From the NCBI GenBank assembly GCA_033557465.1, contig CM066033.1, positions 16,865,080 to 16,929,079 on the forward strand: 64,000 nucleotides of DNA. The letters run 5' to 3'. Position numbers and translations under genes: made by a program. The notes under the pieces are model-generated. The model saw only the letters and a program-made list of their open reading frames with translations. It was not told the DNA's origin and made no database searches. The stretch is from Ichthyophis bannanicus. Its lineage: Eukaryota > Chordata > Amphibia > Gymnophiona > Ichthyophiidae. Positions 1 to 11,005 of the stretch are shown in pieces (the first letter of the stretch is position 1; each line of letters begins with the position of its first letter).

Positions 1-64
1 CGATGTCAGAGTAGGAAGGGAAAAATCTTCTTAAAGTGCTGGCGCCTTTCAGATTAGGCGCATG

Positions 65-200
65 CCCCCCTCCTCCTCCCCATACCTCTGTCCAGCGCTG
101 CCTGCTCTTTCCCTGCTGCCGGCGCCTCTGTGAAAAAAACAGAGGGTGGCAGCAGCAGGGAAAGAGCAGGCAGCTCTGGACGGAGGTATGAGGGGGGGGG
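65..200. repeat. GC-rich inverted repeat (hairpin)
   Basis: Two arms of about 55-60 bases (about 79-132 and 139-192) are near-complementary around a short A-rich loop. Each arm carries a run matching 'cctgctctttccctgctg' or its complement. The outer ends run into C-rich and G-rich tracts. No transposon family is recognised, and no coding sense is seen. Confidence 0.7.
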
Positions 201-309
201 GGGGTCGTGCATCCGAGCTGCAAGTTGCACAGGGTGCGATTGCAGCTCATTATGGCCCTTTGTGCAAACATCTTGCATTTCCTCCATATAATCTAATCGG
301 CTTTTTGGT

Positions 310-1675
310 TTGCTTCAGTCTCTGATTGGATTTCTGAAAAAAACCCGCCCCCCTCTAAGGTGGGGGGGGGGGCACCTTTTCATACTTCGCCTCAAGCAGC
401 AGATTGCCTTGAGCCGCCCCTGCCTAAGACCCTGCAGAAATGGATTGGGAAAAGTGCCCTGCCCATGTCTTTCCAAAGAGAATTTAACTTTCAACCTCTG
501 CTTTTTATTTGGTTATTTCCAATATCCACTGAGCTCTCTAGGAAAAAAATATCCTTCCTTTTCTTTATTTTGACTTAATTTGACAACCCCTTGACTTTGA
601 CTTTTCAATCTTTTGAAAAACTTATTCAATTTGATCTTGTTGAAACCAGGAAAGTATTTGAGATCTTGCATTTCGTCTCCCGGTTCCCTTTCTTCTTCTT
701 TAGAGGACGCCTTTAGCTCCTTCTGTCTCTCTATATATGACATGTTCTAAAACTATGCTTCATTTTGATCGCTTTCATAGTACTGAAGAGCTCATCTTAC
801 CATAGAACTAGATACACAGCCTTGAGCCGAAGCCTTAAAAATCTCGTTCCCTATTTCCAGATACTGATTGTCACTAACATTCTTACATCTTGCATGTTTG
901 CCTCATTTTATGTAGCTTCCATCAGCACCAAACATCTGTTTTCCAGTCCCACATGCAGTGGATGATAAGAAATGCTTTCCTGCTATATCACGAATTTCTT
1001 ACAATTCCAGTATTTTCCCAAGATATTAGTTAATGATGATTAATGCAAGCAATCATCTTTCGACTTGTTAAAATGTTTTCCTGGATGCAGTCAAGTTTAG
1101 TTGGACAGCTTCTAATTAACATGAACATCTGAATCCCACCATACTGCAATAAATGGAATTCATGTTTCATCTGCTTTAAAGACCTTGCATTTACAGTGTC
1201 TGTTTCACCATGTAAACTGGGGGGCGTTGCCCTACTTCATCGTGATGATATGAGTGCCACCTCAAGTAAGCCGCCAATGGAAACTTCCTGCTTACAGAAA
1301 AAATATATTTTATTGTTTCTACAATACACTTTAGTGTTTCAAGAACCTCAAATTTCAAATCAGGACTTACCAAGGAAAGAGAACCATGAAAAATTTTACT
1401 TTTCAAAAAGTTCTACTTTTAATTTGTAAACATTAACATTTTGTAAACGGACAGTAAGAATCTTTAGAAATGTAGTCAAGTATTTTCTGTGAACAAATCT
1501 TTAAATGCTTTTAGTCCACAGTGGTTTACATTGGGGTATATTTACTAAATGACAGTCTGCTACCGGCATTTCGGAAACATACCCATCTCTTTAAAAAAAA
1601 GGCACATATTAGTTAACCAGTTTAAAGCTTGAGATTTCTTTACTCTTTAGTAAATTAAAAGTTATGTTCTCACAC
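310..1675. other. Non-coding stretch, nothing recognised
   Basis: AT-rich sequence up to the provirus boundary. The short open frames here have no recognisable domains. A short 'ggggtatatttactaaa' at about 1533 resembles the terminus of the Harbinger-like element at 23029, but no matching partner end is clear. Confidence 0.5.
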
Positions 1676-2269
1676 TGTAGCAGCAGAGCGCAGACAAACC
1701 AATGATACCAGGAGTCTGTTCAGAAGGTCCAAATCATTTATTTGTGCACAAGTCTCAAGCAGAATCAAATTCAAAATGGCTGAGCAAAGTTCTCTGGCAA
1801 TACAACAACTTTTATAGACTTTAGCTTCATTCTAGGTATAGAAAAACATTTCATTGGTCCCGGTAACCTCCCGTACCTCTTCTATTGGTCCCGGTACTGA
1901 TATGATTATCCAATTATATTCTTTCAGTGGGCTCAGCACCTGCTTACCCCCCTTCTAGTCCCAATTACAATGGTCAGTTCACTAACTTGTTACTTTCCTA
2001 CTTTCAAGGCTATTGGGCTAGTTACTACGTGCAGGGAAGCAGGGCCCTATAACTTCTCTGTCAGCAGTTTTAAACATGAATTTCTGTATTTTTCCATCCG
2101 TTCTGCTTGTCTAAGCTAATTCAATACTTTTACTGAGTTCTTAGTTCTATAGCAGCATATTGGGGGATGTGCAATTCCTATGGGCCTCTTCACAAGCTTC
2201 ATTTACAGGTCAAGCTAGTTAGGCTTGCTTATGTCAGACACTGTGAATCACAGGCCTACACCTGCCACA
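1676..2269 (-). repeat. Provirus 3' LTR (594 bp)
   Basis: Begins TGTAGCAGC and ends CCTGCCACA on the plus strand, so it reads TG...CA in the provirus sense. In that sense it has a TATA box TATAAAAG (complement of 1809-1816) and a polyadenylation signal AATAAA (complement of 1737-1742) 66 bases further on, giving a normal U3-R-U5 order. Compared with the other LTR I find no base substitutions. The other copy lacks 72 bases present here (1988-2059) and has an extra 10-base repeat of 'cctcccgta'. Confidence 0.93.
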
Positions 2270-2286
2270 TTCCCCCCCTTTGATTA
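2270..2286 (-). other. Polypurine tract (plus-strand primer)
   Basis: Directly inside the 3' LTR. Read in the provirus sense it is a purine run, AATCAAAGGGGGGGAA, ending at the LTR. This is the expected place and composition for the RNase H-resistant plus-strand primer. Confidence 0.85.
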
Positions 2287-2337
2287 ATCTCACCCTATTA
2301 GTTAATAAGGTGTGAGAATTAAATCACTTCAAAGTAA

Positions 2338-4425
2338 TTATACTACAGTTAGAGGAGTCCGGCTATATCCAGGAGGATGAGGTTGGTATAAAGCCATTAT
2401 CTTAGTTGCGGTCTTCCGTTCTACGGTACTATCAATAGCACTGTGTATGGAATGCATACAGCATGGGATTATACATGGCAATAGGAAAATAACAACAACA
2501 ATCAGTAATACTAGTATTAGAAAAGTCTTCAGTCCTCCTAGCCATGAGAAAAGGTTAGCAAACCAGTTAGGTAATCTTAGTGGGTGCCAAGTCTGAACTG
2601 GTACATAAGCATGTTTGCGCATATCTTCAGCAATTTCTTCAACTACTTGACCTTTGTCATCTATTTTCAAACAGCAATTGGTTAGATTCAGTTTACCATA
2701 TACTCCTCCTTCAGCTGCTAACAAATAATCAAGTGCTAGACGATTCTGGTATATGGCAGTGCGCATTTGGGTGCTTTGTCTAGCTAAAAGTGTGAGAGCG
2801 TGGCTAGTTTCATTAGTTATTATTTCAACTACTGCCTGTAGGCGAATAATACGATTAATCATATAGATTGGTGTTTGATAACCATACATACCATCATCAT
2901 TCCAAGTGGCAGGCCCATAATACTCAATAATTCTTTCTGGTGGCCAATCATCACCCTTCCACTTCTCCCATTTACCTACTTGAAGGAGTGATCTTTTCTG
3001 TCGCAATGCTCTTTTGTGTCTGTGAGTAGTGTATACTGGGTATCCTAATTGTTCTCCATGTTCTGTGGGTAGGAGAAAGAAAGAAGGTCTGATGGTCCCT
3101 AAGACACATGCTCCTCCCCAATGTGATGGGAGTTGAGCATACGCTCGGTTTCCACAGATCCAATACAGACCAGGTGGGGCTTGCCAAGCATGAGTTTTGG
3201 CAAGGTTAGTCCATAAACTAGCAAGTTCAGGAAATCTGGCTAATGGGTTAGGAGGTTCAGGTTCTTTACTTCCTGACCACCATGATGTCTTCTTGGTAGT
3301 GGCATTATAAAACTTCTGGCTAAGACAGACCAGCTGTCCTACCTGTTGGGTGAACTGAGGTCCAGTTCTGGCATAACAAAGACGTCCAACAATTGAGTGC
3401 GCTAACACCCATTCGCTAGTAGTCTTGTGTAATTTAGTCTGATTGTAAGTCAGAGAATAATTCAATTCTTGGGCCTCCCATGGCCATTGGTCACCCATCT
3501 GGGTTCCGCCACAGAAATAACAATCTGAGATCTTTAGACTGGATACTACTGCTCCAGCTAATTTTAGAAACAAATTCTGGGATGGATGGGGAATTTCGAA
3601 CTTATTTACATGCATAGCTTCATAGAAAGTGTTATGGATGTGATATTTAGATGACTTGTAGGCTTGGGTATTCAATCTTATATACACAATGGTTCCTGGA
3701 TCTACTGCTCCACCTGCAATACGTAAACCAAATTTGTATCCTTGTTTCCATGCATTAGGATTACGGATCCGTAATTGCAAAGGGTTACAAGCACCTTTCT
3801 TACATTTGTCATCTGTTTTTGACTTAGTCAAAGTGGCAACTCGATTATCTCTCTGTTCATCTATTATACCAGCATTCCATGTAGCATAGAAAACACACTC
3901 CCAGTTTGGGCAATAGTAATCTGCAGCTGGGGCAGTACTATATGACTCTTTCTTACCAGTACACTTTCTCCATCCCGTGGCACCTTCTGGGCACATATAC
4001 TTATGATCATTGCGGTATGCTTTTTCCCAGGTACCACATCTGGAACGACTATCTCTGTTTATAACATCACATGCATCAAAATATAAAACAGCAGGTATAC
4101 TAGCATCTTTAAGTGGTCGTGTAGCATTAATTATAGGTCCGTCTGCATCATTCCATCGTATTTCCAACGTATAATATGATGGGTTCTGATGCGGGTTATA
4201 GCATACTCTGGAGTTACCTTTAATGCAAACATTTAGTTCAGTGGTGTTATAAATACACCGAGTCACTTTACCAGTGCAGGTATAGTGAGAACGGTAAATC
4301 AAAGTCTGAGTTACTTTCAGTCCAGTTCGAGTAGAAGTAATGCATGCAGTGCATGGAGGTAAAGCATGAGTCAATTCAAAACCTCCAAAACAGGCAACCA
4401 GGGCCAAGCAAAGGTAAAGATACAT
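2338..4425 (-). CDS. env: Retroviral envelope glycoprotein, intact open frame
   Basis: An uninterrupted 695-codon Env starting at an ATG. Residues 1-22 form a signal peptide. The cysteine-rich surface subunit has a CXXC motif at 302-305 (CYFC) and many N-glycosylation sequons. Two adjacent basic sites, RHKR (469-472) and RQKR (475-478), mark the furin-type cleavage. The transmembrane subunit has a heptad region, an immunosuppressive-domain-like stretch (about 560-576), a dicysteine at 584-585, a membrane span (about 633-655) and a short tail with two cysteines (665-666). Two oddities: the new N-terminus after cleavage is hydrophilic, so no classic terminal fusion peptide is seen, and residue 576 is Tyr where a cysteine would be expected to close the loop with the dicysteine. 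Expression would need splicing from the leader; the 5' LTR promoter is now split by a DIRS insertion. Confidence 0.93.
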   Translation of the reverse strand: MYLYLCLALVACFGGFELTHALPPCTACITSTRTGLKVTQTLIYRSHYTCTGKVTRCIYNTTELNVCIKGNSRVCYNPHQNPSYYTLEIRWNDADGPIINATRPLKDASIPAVLYFDACDVINRDSRSRCGTWEKAYRNDHKYMCPEGATGWRKCTGKKESYSTAPAADYYCPNWECVFYATWNAGIIDEQRDNRVATLTKSKTDDKCKKGACNPLQLRIRNPNAWKQGYKFGLRIAGGAVDPGTIVYIRLNTQAYKSSKYHIHNTFYEAMHVNKFEIPHPSQNLFLKLAGAVVSSLKISDCYFCGGTQMGDQWPWEAQELNYSLTYNQTKLHKTTSEWVLAHSIVGRLCYARTGPQFTQQVGQLVCLSQKFYNATTKKTSWWSGSKEPEPPNPLARFPELASLWTNLAKTHAWQAPPGLYWICGNRAYAQLPSHWGGACVLGTIRPSFFLLPTEHGEQLGYPVYTTHRHKRALRQKRSLLQVGKWEKWKGDDWPPERIIEYYGPATWNDDGMYGYQTPIYMINRIIRLQAVVEIITNETSHALTLLARQSTQMRTAIYQNRLALDYLLAAEGGVYGKLNLTNCCLKIDDKGQVVEEIAEDMRKHAYVPVQTWHPLRLPNWFANLFSWLGGLKTFLILVLLIVVVIFLLPCIIPCCMHSIHSAIDSTVERKTATKIMALYQPHPPGYSRTPLTVV

Positions 4426-4804
4426 GTTGATTGGAGTTCTTCTGAATCCTCAGCTTGCAAATCTTGACCACAACGATCTTTTCTTCGTCCCGTGCGCTAA
4501 TAAAGCAATTTCAACAGGTGCTGAGTGTTGATTGAAGATCCTCAAGTTGTCCATCACACAGTAACCAACTTAGCAATTTCAGTTGGCTTTTGAAGTATGG
4601 TTAATCAATGTAGTATCAAAGTAGTGTGCAGAATCACACACAGATTGGGTTCATTGAAACAAAACTGTTGCTGCATGGAAAACAGCAATCCGCTTCGAAA
4701 GACTTGGCTACTGCAAGGCACTGTGACAAAGTGTCTACGCTGCTGGTTGCCGTCTCAGAGTAACTCGTAAAGGTACATCGTGATGCTGCTCCGCGGTCCA
4801 CTGC
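4426..4804 (-). other. Pol-env spacer
   Basis: About 380 bases between the end of integrase and the env ATG; there is no overlap of pol and env. 'ATTCAG' about 20 bases before the env ATG (provirus sense) is a possible env splice acceptor. Nothing else is recognised. Confidence 0.4.
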
Positions 4805-7800
4805 TCAGGTTCTGGAGCTGCTGCGGGCTTGACTCTGCTGTGGTGGATCCAGGCGTCGATCTCCGCTACCTTTTACTGCAGTTGGGGTAGACAGGATGAC
4901 GGTGTATGGTCCCTTCCAATGGGGTTCCAGCGGTGTCTTCTTCCAATCTTTGATCCACACCGAGGTACCAGGCTGGTAGGGATGCAGGGGTTCAGTCAAG
5001 TTGATAGGCAACTGGTCTTGGATCCACGCATGGAGAGTCTGCAGAACAAAACTAAGAGCTAGGAGTTCTTGCCTGGTTATTTCTGAACCAATTTGGGCTA
5101 GACTTCCTTTAATTCCTTGCACTATTGGTGGGGGTTTACCATACAGAACTTCAAAAGGGGAAAAACCTGTTGACTTCACAGGAGCTGAGCGTATTCTGAG
5201 TAAAGCTATTGGGAGCACCTGGGGCCACTTCAAGTGTGTCTCCTGGCAAAGCTTAGACATTTGGGCTTTTAAGGTACGATTCATTCACTCAACTTTCCCT
5301 GAACTCTGGGGTCTGTATGCAGTGTGGAGTTTCCATTGTATCTGTAGGGCGTTTGCTAACTGTTGAGTAACCTGGGAAACAAATGAGGGCCCATTGTCTG
5401 ACCCTATTACTGCTGGAATTCCAAATCTAGGGACAATCTCTCTCAATAAAACTTTGGTGACTTCTCTAGCTTTTTCGGTTCTGGTTGGGAAGGCTTCTAC
5501 CCACCCAGAGAAAGTACAAACTAATACTAATAGGTAGTGGTATCCACTGGCTTTTGGCATTTCAGTAAAATCAATCTGCAGGTGGTGAATGGGGGTTACA
5601 CCTCCTGACTGAACTCGAGGTGGTGGTGTGGGACCTTGCCTGGCATTGTTTTTGGCACAAATTTGACACTGGCGTGCTACTGAGGCTGATAGAGCTGGTA
5701 ACATGGCAATGTAGAAATGTGGTCTAAGTGCTTTTTCCATAGCGGTCTTCCCATAATGTGTGGCTTCATGGAAAGCTTTGACAAAGGCTGGTCCTAACAA
5801 TTCAGGAATTACTAGTTGTCCTGGGGGTTGACTGCCCTCTGCTCGTGGCAGTTCAATCCACCCATCTTTCAGTACTCCATCTTCTCTGTCACAGTAGTAG
5901 TTTATTTCTTTGGTGGTATATCGTGGTGTCCAAGAGTTCAAGGGTACTGGAAACAATGCTGCCTGCATCGGCGTGGCTTGTGGCGAAATTTGTCCTGTCA
6001 TAGCTGCTTGTCGTGCTGAGGCATCTGCAAATCTGTTCCCTCGGGCAACTTCTTTTCCTGCTTGATGTCATCTGCAATGCATGACAGCTACACGAGTTGG
6101 GGCCCATACTGCATCAAGTAGCATCAGTATCTCGGGGCCATACTTGACTGATTTTCCTCTGGAAGTGATGAGTCCTCTTTCTTTGTAGAGAGCTCCATGG
6201 GCATGTAAGGTGGTGAAGGCATATTTAGAATCTGTATATACATTCAACACAAGTTTTTCACCTAGTAGTAGTGCTCGGGTGAGTGCTATCAATTCTGCTT
6301 TCTGGGCTGATGTGCCTGAGGCTAGGGCTGATGATTCAACAACTTCATGTTGAGTGACTCCTGCATATCCGGCACAGCGTCGTCCACTGATGATGAGACT
6401 GCTTCCATCAACATAATAGATTTGGTCAGGATTGTCTATGGGCACATCTGTCAGATCAGGTCGGCTTGGGAATACAGTGTCCATGACTTCTATACAGTCA
6501 TGCTCTGGAAGTTCTTCACTAATAGGTATCAATGTGGCTGGATTCAAGGCATGGCTCACTTCCAGTTGTATCTGTGGGTTTTAACATAGCATGCTCTGAT
6601 ATTTCAACATTCGGGAATTGGTGAACCAATGATTTGCTTTCTGTTCCATAAGGGCAAGGACTGCATGTGGCACAGTGACTCGTATATTCTGTCCTAGTGT
6701 GAGCTTGTCTGCTTCACTCACCAACAATGCTGTAGCTGCAACTGCTCTCAGGCAGGGTGGCCATCCTTTGGCCACAGTGTCCAATTGTTTCGATAGGTAT
6801 GCTACAGGTCGTTCCCAATTTCTGAGTCAACATGCCTAAGGCATTTCCTTGTGCTTCATGTACAAACAAGTGGAAAGGTTTGTGAACATCTGGTAGTCCA
6901 AGGGCTGGTGATGACATCAATTCTTCCTTCAACGTCTTGAAGGCTGTATCCTGCTCAGGTCCCCACTCCAGTGGCGACTTTTCTTCTCCTTTTGTGGCTT
7001 CATACAGTGGCTTAGCAATTTGGGCAAAGTTGGGAATCCAGATTCGGCAATATCCTGCTGCTCCCAGAAAGGCTCTGACTTGCTTTCTGGTTGTTGGGGT
7101 TGGAATTCTGCATACTGCTTCTTTTCTTTCTCTGCCTAATTTTCGACTTCCTTGGGTTATACGAAAGCCCAAGTATTTCACTTCTTTTTGACATAGTTGT
7201 GCTTTTGCTCTGGAAACTTTATATCCAGCTTCATCTAGTAACTGCAAGAGGTCTTTGGTGGCTTGTATGCATTCACTTTCTGATACAGCAGCTATCAGCA
7301 GATCGTCCACATATTGGAGAAGCACTCTCTTCCCCGGGGCCACTGGATAGCTGGAAAGGTCTTGATTCAGTGCAGCACTAAAGATGGTAGGCAAATTCTT
7401 GAATCCTTGGGGTAATCGTGTCCAGGTAAGTTGGCCCCCTCTTCCAGAGATGGGGTCCTGCCATTCAAATGCAAATAATATCTGACTCACGGGGGCTAAT
7501 CTTATGCAAAAGAATGCATCTTTCAAATCTAGAACAGTAAAGTGGGTGCTTCAGCAGGAATCAATCCTAGAAGAGTATAAGGATTGGGTACAACTGGATG
7601 TATAGTTTCAACTGCTTCATTCACTCTTCTTAGATCTTGCACTGGGTGGTAGTCATCTGTTCCAGGCTTTTTCACTGGCAGAAGTGGGGTGTTCCATGGG
7701 GATTGACATACTTTCAGTAGGCCATGTTCCAGTAATCTTTGCAAGTGGCGGTGGATGCCTTCAATTGCAGCTCTAGGGAGAGGGTATTGTTTGACATGTA

Positions 7801-8365
7801 CTGGTGTAGCACTAGGCTTGAGAATCACAATTACTGGAGCTATATGTTTGGCTAGGCCTGGAGGACTGCCTTCTGCCCATACTCCAGGTGGGGCATCAAT
7901 ACTTTTCAAGGTTTGTTCGAAATAGGTGTCTTGGACAGAATCATCACTGTAATATCTCCATTCTTCTTCTCGGGGAACTGTGAGCAGCATTATTCCTGCT
8001 GGTTTGGCTTGTGAATTAACTGTCATTTGCATTTCTCCTCTTTCAGTGAAGGATATTTGGGCCTGTAGCTTGGCTAACATATCTTGTCCCAGTAGTGGCA
8101 CTGGACATTCTGGCATGTAAAGGAATTGATGAGTTATTTGCTGTCCTCCTAGACTGCATATGCGATTCTGAAGAAAAGGTTTTGTAGCTTTGGCACCAGT
8201 TGCTCCTACAATGGTGACTGCTTTTGTAGAAAATGGGGCTATCTTCTTATCCACTACTGAATGTTCTGCTCCAGTATCAACCATAAAGTTCACAACTTGG
8301 TCTCCTATTTGTATTCCGACCATAGGCTCCTGGAGACCTAAAGCAAATTCAGAGCCCGGTCTGTC
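4805..8365 (-). pseudogene. pol: Protease-reverse transcriptase-RNase H-integrase, disabled
   Basis: Follows gag in the same frame after a UAG. Protease has the active-site triplet in VDTGAEHSVV (about 8275-8290). Reverse transcriptase has LPQGF and the catalytic YVDD (about 7305-7316). RNase H has YVDGSS and YTDSKYAF. Integrase has an HHCC finger ending CQIC, then the D,D,E residues in QIDFTEM, GSDNGPSF and SSGKVE. Breaks: a frameshift near 7535-7550 in the RT palm; a frameshift near 6815 in the connection region; in-frame TAA at 6581-6583; TGA at 6068-6070 in RNase H; TGA at 5285-5287 right after the integrase catalytic Glu. Both TGA codons fit CGA-to-TGA decay. All five domains are present in gammaretroviral order, but no functional polyprotein can be made without suppression. 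Confidence 0.92.
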
Positions 8366-8372
8366 CTAATCC
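8320..8372 (-). promoter_or_regulatory. Gag-pol UAG readthrough site
   Basis: Gag ends with UAG (complement of 8366-8368), and the next codons stay open in the same frame into protease, whose first methionine lies 14 codons later. The base after the stop is G, and a GC-rich stretch follows within about 8 bases. This is the arrangement of gammaretroviral stop-codon suppression (known for the murine leukaemia virus group), as opposed to the -1 frameshift of other genera. The downstream pseudoknot is assumed and was not folded here. Confidence 0.75.
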
Positions 8373-10294
8373 ACGTCATCTTCATCATAGGCTGTTGCCG
8401 CCAATGCTTGCATGGCTTCTCCTCTTTCACGCTGATATTGCTCTTGATTGGCTCCTCCGCGATGTCGGGGACGGCCTCGTTTTTCTCCTCTCCATTGATG
8501 ATTGTTTTCGTCATCTTCGTGGGCGTCTTCGAGTTGCGGGCATGCATCTCTCCAATGTCCTTCCTCCCTGCAGTAGGCGCATTGGTTTACGCCTAATTGG
8601 AGCCGGCTTCCACCTCGGCCCTGCCCCCTTCCTCTGCTCCTTCGACTAGGGACACCTCCCCTTTTCTGTTCAACTATGGCCGCAGCAAAAAAATCAGCTT
8701 TCTTCTTCATCTTTCGATCACATTCTTTCTGTCTTTCATTATCACGATTCACATACACTTTATGAGTGACTTCCAATAGCTGTGTTGCATTCATGCCCGC
8801 AAACCCCTCTAATTTCTGTAATTTACGTCTAATGTCTGGTTGAGACTGATTTACAAAAGCAGAATTCACCATGCATAAACTTCCTGGTGCATCGGGATCA
8901 TAGGGAGTATACATTCTGTATGCTTCAGTTAACCTTTCATAAAACACTGCTGGACTCTCATCTATGCCTTGGTTAACTTCAGTAACTTTGGAAAGGTTCA
9001 TAGCTTTCTGGCCCCCCCTTTTCAGGCCTTGTAACAAGCCTTGGCGGAAACGGGCTAGGGCTCTGGATCCTCTTTCAGTATTCGGATCCCATCGGGGGTC
9101 TTCATTCGGGAATTGTCTCTGGGCCGCTTCCCGATGGTCTATTCTTTCTTCTCCTCGTTCTGGAGCTACAGGGTTATCTGCCAGCCAGTCTATAGCTGCT
9201 TTTCTAATTCGTGTCCGCTCCTCCGTAGTAAATAAGGTGGACAGGAGCTGACGGCAATCTGCCCATGTGGGTTGATGGGTTTCCATAATAGTATTTACTA
9301 ATTTTGTAAGCTCTTGGGGTTTATTGGTATAGGAGGCATAATGCGTCCTCCAATTTAACAAATCAGTTGTAGAGAAAGGGACATACACATAGCTTGGGGG
9401 TCCCGCTACCACCTCATTATCGTCATTTCTTACAGGCACTCCTGGGACTTGCCGTAAAGGCATCATCTTAGCAGTAGAGGTCTTTTGGGATCTAAGCGAT
9501 ATTTTCGTACCTCTCCTATCAGGGCTCTTTTTCTTCTTTTCTACAGGCTTATCAAGAGTTACTTTCTTTTCTATATGCTTTGTCTTGAATTTACTATTTA
9601 CTGGCAGGCTAACACTGGCGGTCGCTTCTACACTGTCAGTCTCACTCGGGGAATTCTCAGTTTCTTCCTTCTCTGTTTCTGAATCTGACTCGCCTTTCTC
9701 TGTCTCTGTCTCAGTAGAATCATCTTCTTCAACTAAAGGGAGCTCATCTTCCTGCTCTTCGGGAGGTGGCTCAGGGGTTGGGTCCCGCACCCGCTGTCTC
9801 CGGGGCTCTGGGGCAGGACGCCGGGCTACTCTTACTGGACCCGGGGTTCTAGGCTGTCGGGGAATTACTTCTGGGGAATCAGGATCGACCAGGATGGGTT
9901 TCTTCCTGTACTTCTCATCTTTCCCTTTCTTACTAGGCTGTTTATTCTCTGTTTTCTGACTATGATCTGTTTTCGCTAACATTATTCTGCACTGCTCTTC
10001 ATAGCAGCGCTGCGCCCAAGGGGGCGGATCTTCGCAAATACTTAACCAAGAATCTATATAGGGGTACTGATCGGGGTGCGCTATCCGCACTCTATGATGA
10101 ACTAACTGGATAATTCCTACATTTAAGGTTCCCTCTCGGGGCCAGGTAGGGTCTAGATCGGGCCACTCCCTAGTACACAAAATCTGTAAACAGGCTGCAG
10201 TCATTTTAATACCATAATCTCCGGAATATCCCTCTTTAAAATGTGCGATCATACATTCTAATGGAGTGTTCCTAGTAGACCCCGCCCCTCCCAT
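8366..10294 (-). CDS. gag: Retroviral Gag polyprotein, intact open frame
   Basis: The frame is open from 10345, but the ATG at 10294 is preferred: it gives Met-Gly-Gly-Ala-Gly-Ser, an N-myristoylation signal, and a protein of about 642 residues. Order: matrix (about 1-115) with gamma-type EWPDLDPTWPREGT; a long charged, Glu/Pro/Ser-rich linker; a PPSY late-domain motif just before the capsid; capsid (about 300-560) with PFSTTDLLNW and a major homology region around ESPAVFYERLTEAYR; a basic Lys/Arg segment; and a nucleocapsid with one CCHC finger (CAYCREEGHWRDAC). It ends at the UAG used for readthrough into pol. It has no internal stop or frameshift, unlike pol in the same provirus. Confidence 0.92.
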   Translation of the reverse strand: MGGAGSTRNTPLECMIAHFKEGYSGDYGIKMTAACLQILCTREWPDLDPTWPREGTLNVGIIQLVHHRVRIAHPDQYPYIDSWLSICEDPPPWAQRCYEEQCRIMLAKTDHSQKTENKQPSKKGKDEKYRKKPILVDPDSPEVIPRQPRTPGPVRVARRPAPEPRRQRVRDPTPEPPPEEQEDELPLVEEDDSTETETEKGESDSETEKEETENSPSETDSVEATASVSLPVNSKFKTKHIEKKVTLDKPVEKKKKSPDRRGTKISLRSQKTSTAKMMPLRQVPGVPVRNDDNEVVAGPPSYVYVPFSTTDLLNWRTHYASYTNKPQELTKLVNTIMETHQPTWADCRQLLSTLFTTEERTRIRKAAIDWLADNPVAPERGEERIDHREAAQRQFPNEDPRWDPNTERGSRALARFRQGLLQGLKRGGQKAMNLSKVTEVNQGIDESPAVFYERLTEAYRMYTPYDPDAPGSLCMVNSAFVNQSQPDIRRKLQKLEGFAGMNATQLLEVTHKVYVNRDNERQKECDRKMKKKADFFAAAIVEQKRGGVPSRRSRGRGQGRGGSRLQLGVNQCAYCREEGHWRDACPQLEDAHEDDENNHQWRGEKRGRPRHRGGANQEQYQRERGEAMQALAATAYDEDDVD

Positions 10295-11005
10295 TTCGAT
10301 GTGTGCGCGCAACAACAGACAGAAGGGAAAAGGAGGGCGGACCATGGGTAAGGGGTCCTCACGGCCCTAGAAACGTATAAGGGAAACAAATAACAAGACA
10401 AGACGACAATCGCTTCCCCCTTTTTGCGACCTGAACGCGGTCGCCCGGTCAGGAAATGCGCTACTCAGGGGTCCGCCTTCGCTTGGTCCGTGCTGCCAGA
10501 CCTCTCATACACACTTCATTCACACAATCATGCTAGCAACGTATCCCAGAATGCATTCATTTCTATCTATTCTGACTAGTCTTGTTCAATTACCAAAATA
10601 CAAGAAGACGGGAGTTTCGCCCTGCGAATACTCATGCGGGGGTACTCGGTCCGTCTTTGAGAGGTGATCAAGCTCTCTTACCAATTTCCAAGTTCCAAGT
10701 TCAAATGGCAGCACTGCTATTTCTTATCTGTCTAGACAACAAATCAAAACTATACTCACCGGATCCGGTCCTCAAACTTCCCAAACAGGCGCATGAGTTG
10801 GACCTCGGACTCCCCTCACTCGGGTTCGAGGCGTTGGCTCCAGCCGGGCCCGGCACCCGCCGAGGTCCGACCAACTTCCTCCGATGCAATGGACCGGCGG
10901 TGCCAGGAAGCAGCCCCCGTCGGAAGGGCGCAATCCCGGCAGGACCAAGCCTATAGAGGCGGAATGTCGTGGTATATTGCCCTATATACACTCTGATTCC
11001 ACAAC
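10295..11005 (-). other. Provirus 5' leader, with candidate splice donor
   Basis: About 700 bases between the primer site and gag. In the provirus sense, CCG|GTGAGTAT at 10760/10759 matches the splice-donor consensus and is a candidate for making env mRNA. The packaging signal is presumably here, but I cannot identify it. Open frames in this part look incidental. Confidence 0.5.

Noticed and set aside
513..743. Lys/Glu-rich minus-strand frame as a possible exon
   Set aside because: No splice signals or homology that I can recognise.
1533..1665. Small element with ends like the Harbinger-like transposon ('ggggtatatttactaaa' ... 'tttagtaaatt')
   Set aside because: The right end lacks the G/C-rich tip and no TTA duplication is evident.
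9585..9959. Ser-rich plus-strand frame opposite gag
   Set aside because: Antisense shadow of the Glu/Pro/Ser-rich gag linker.
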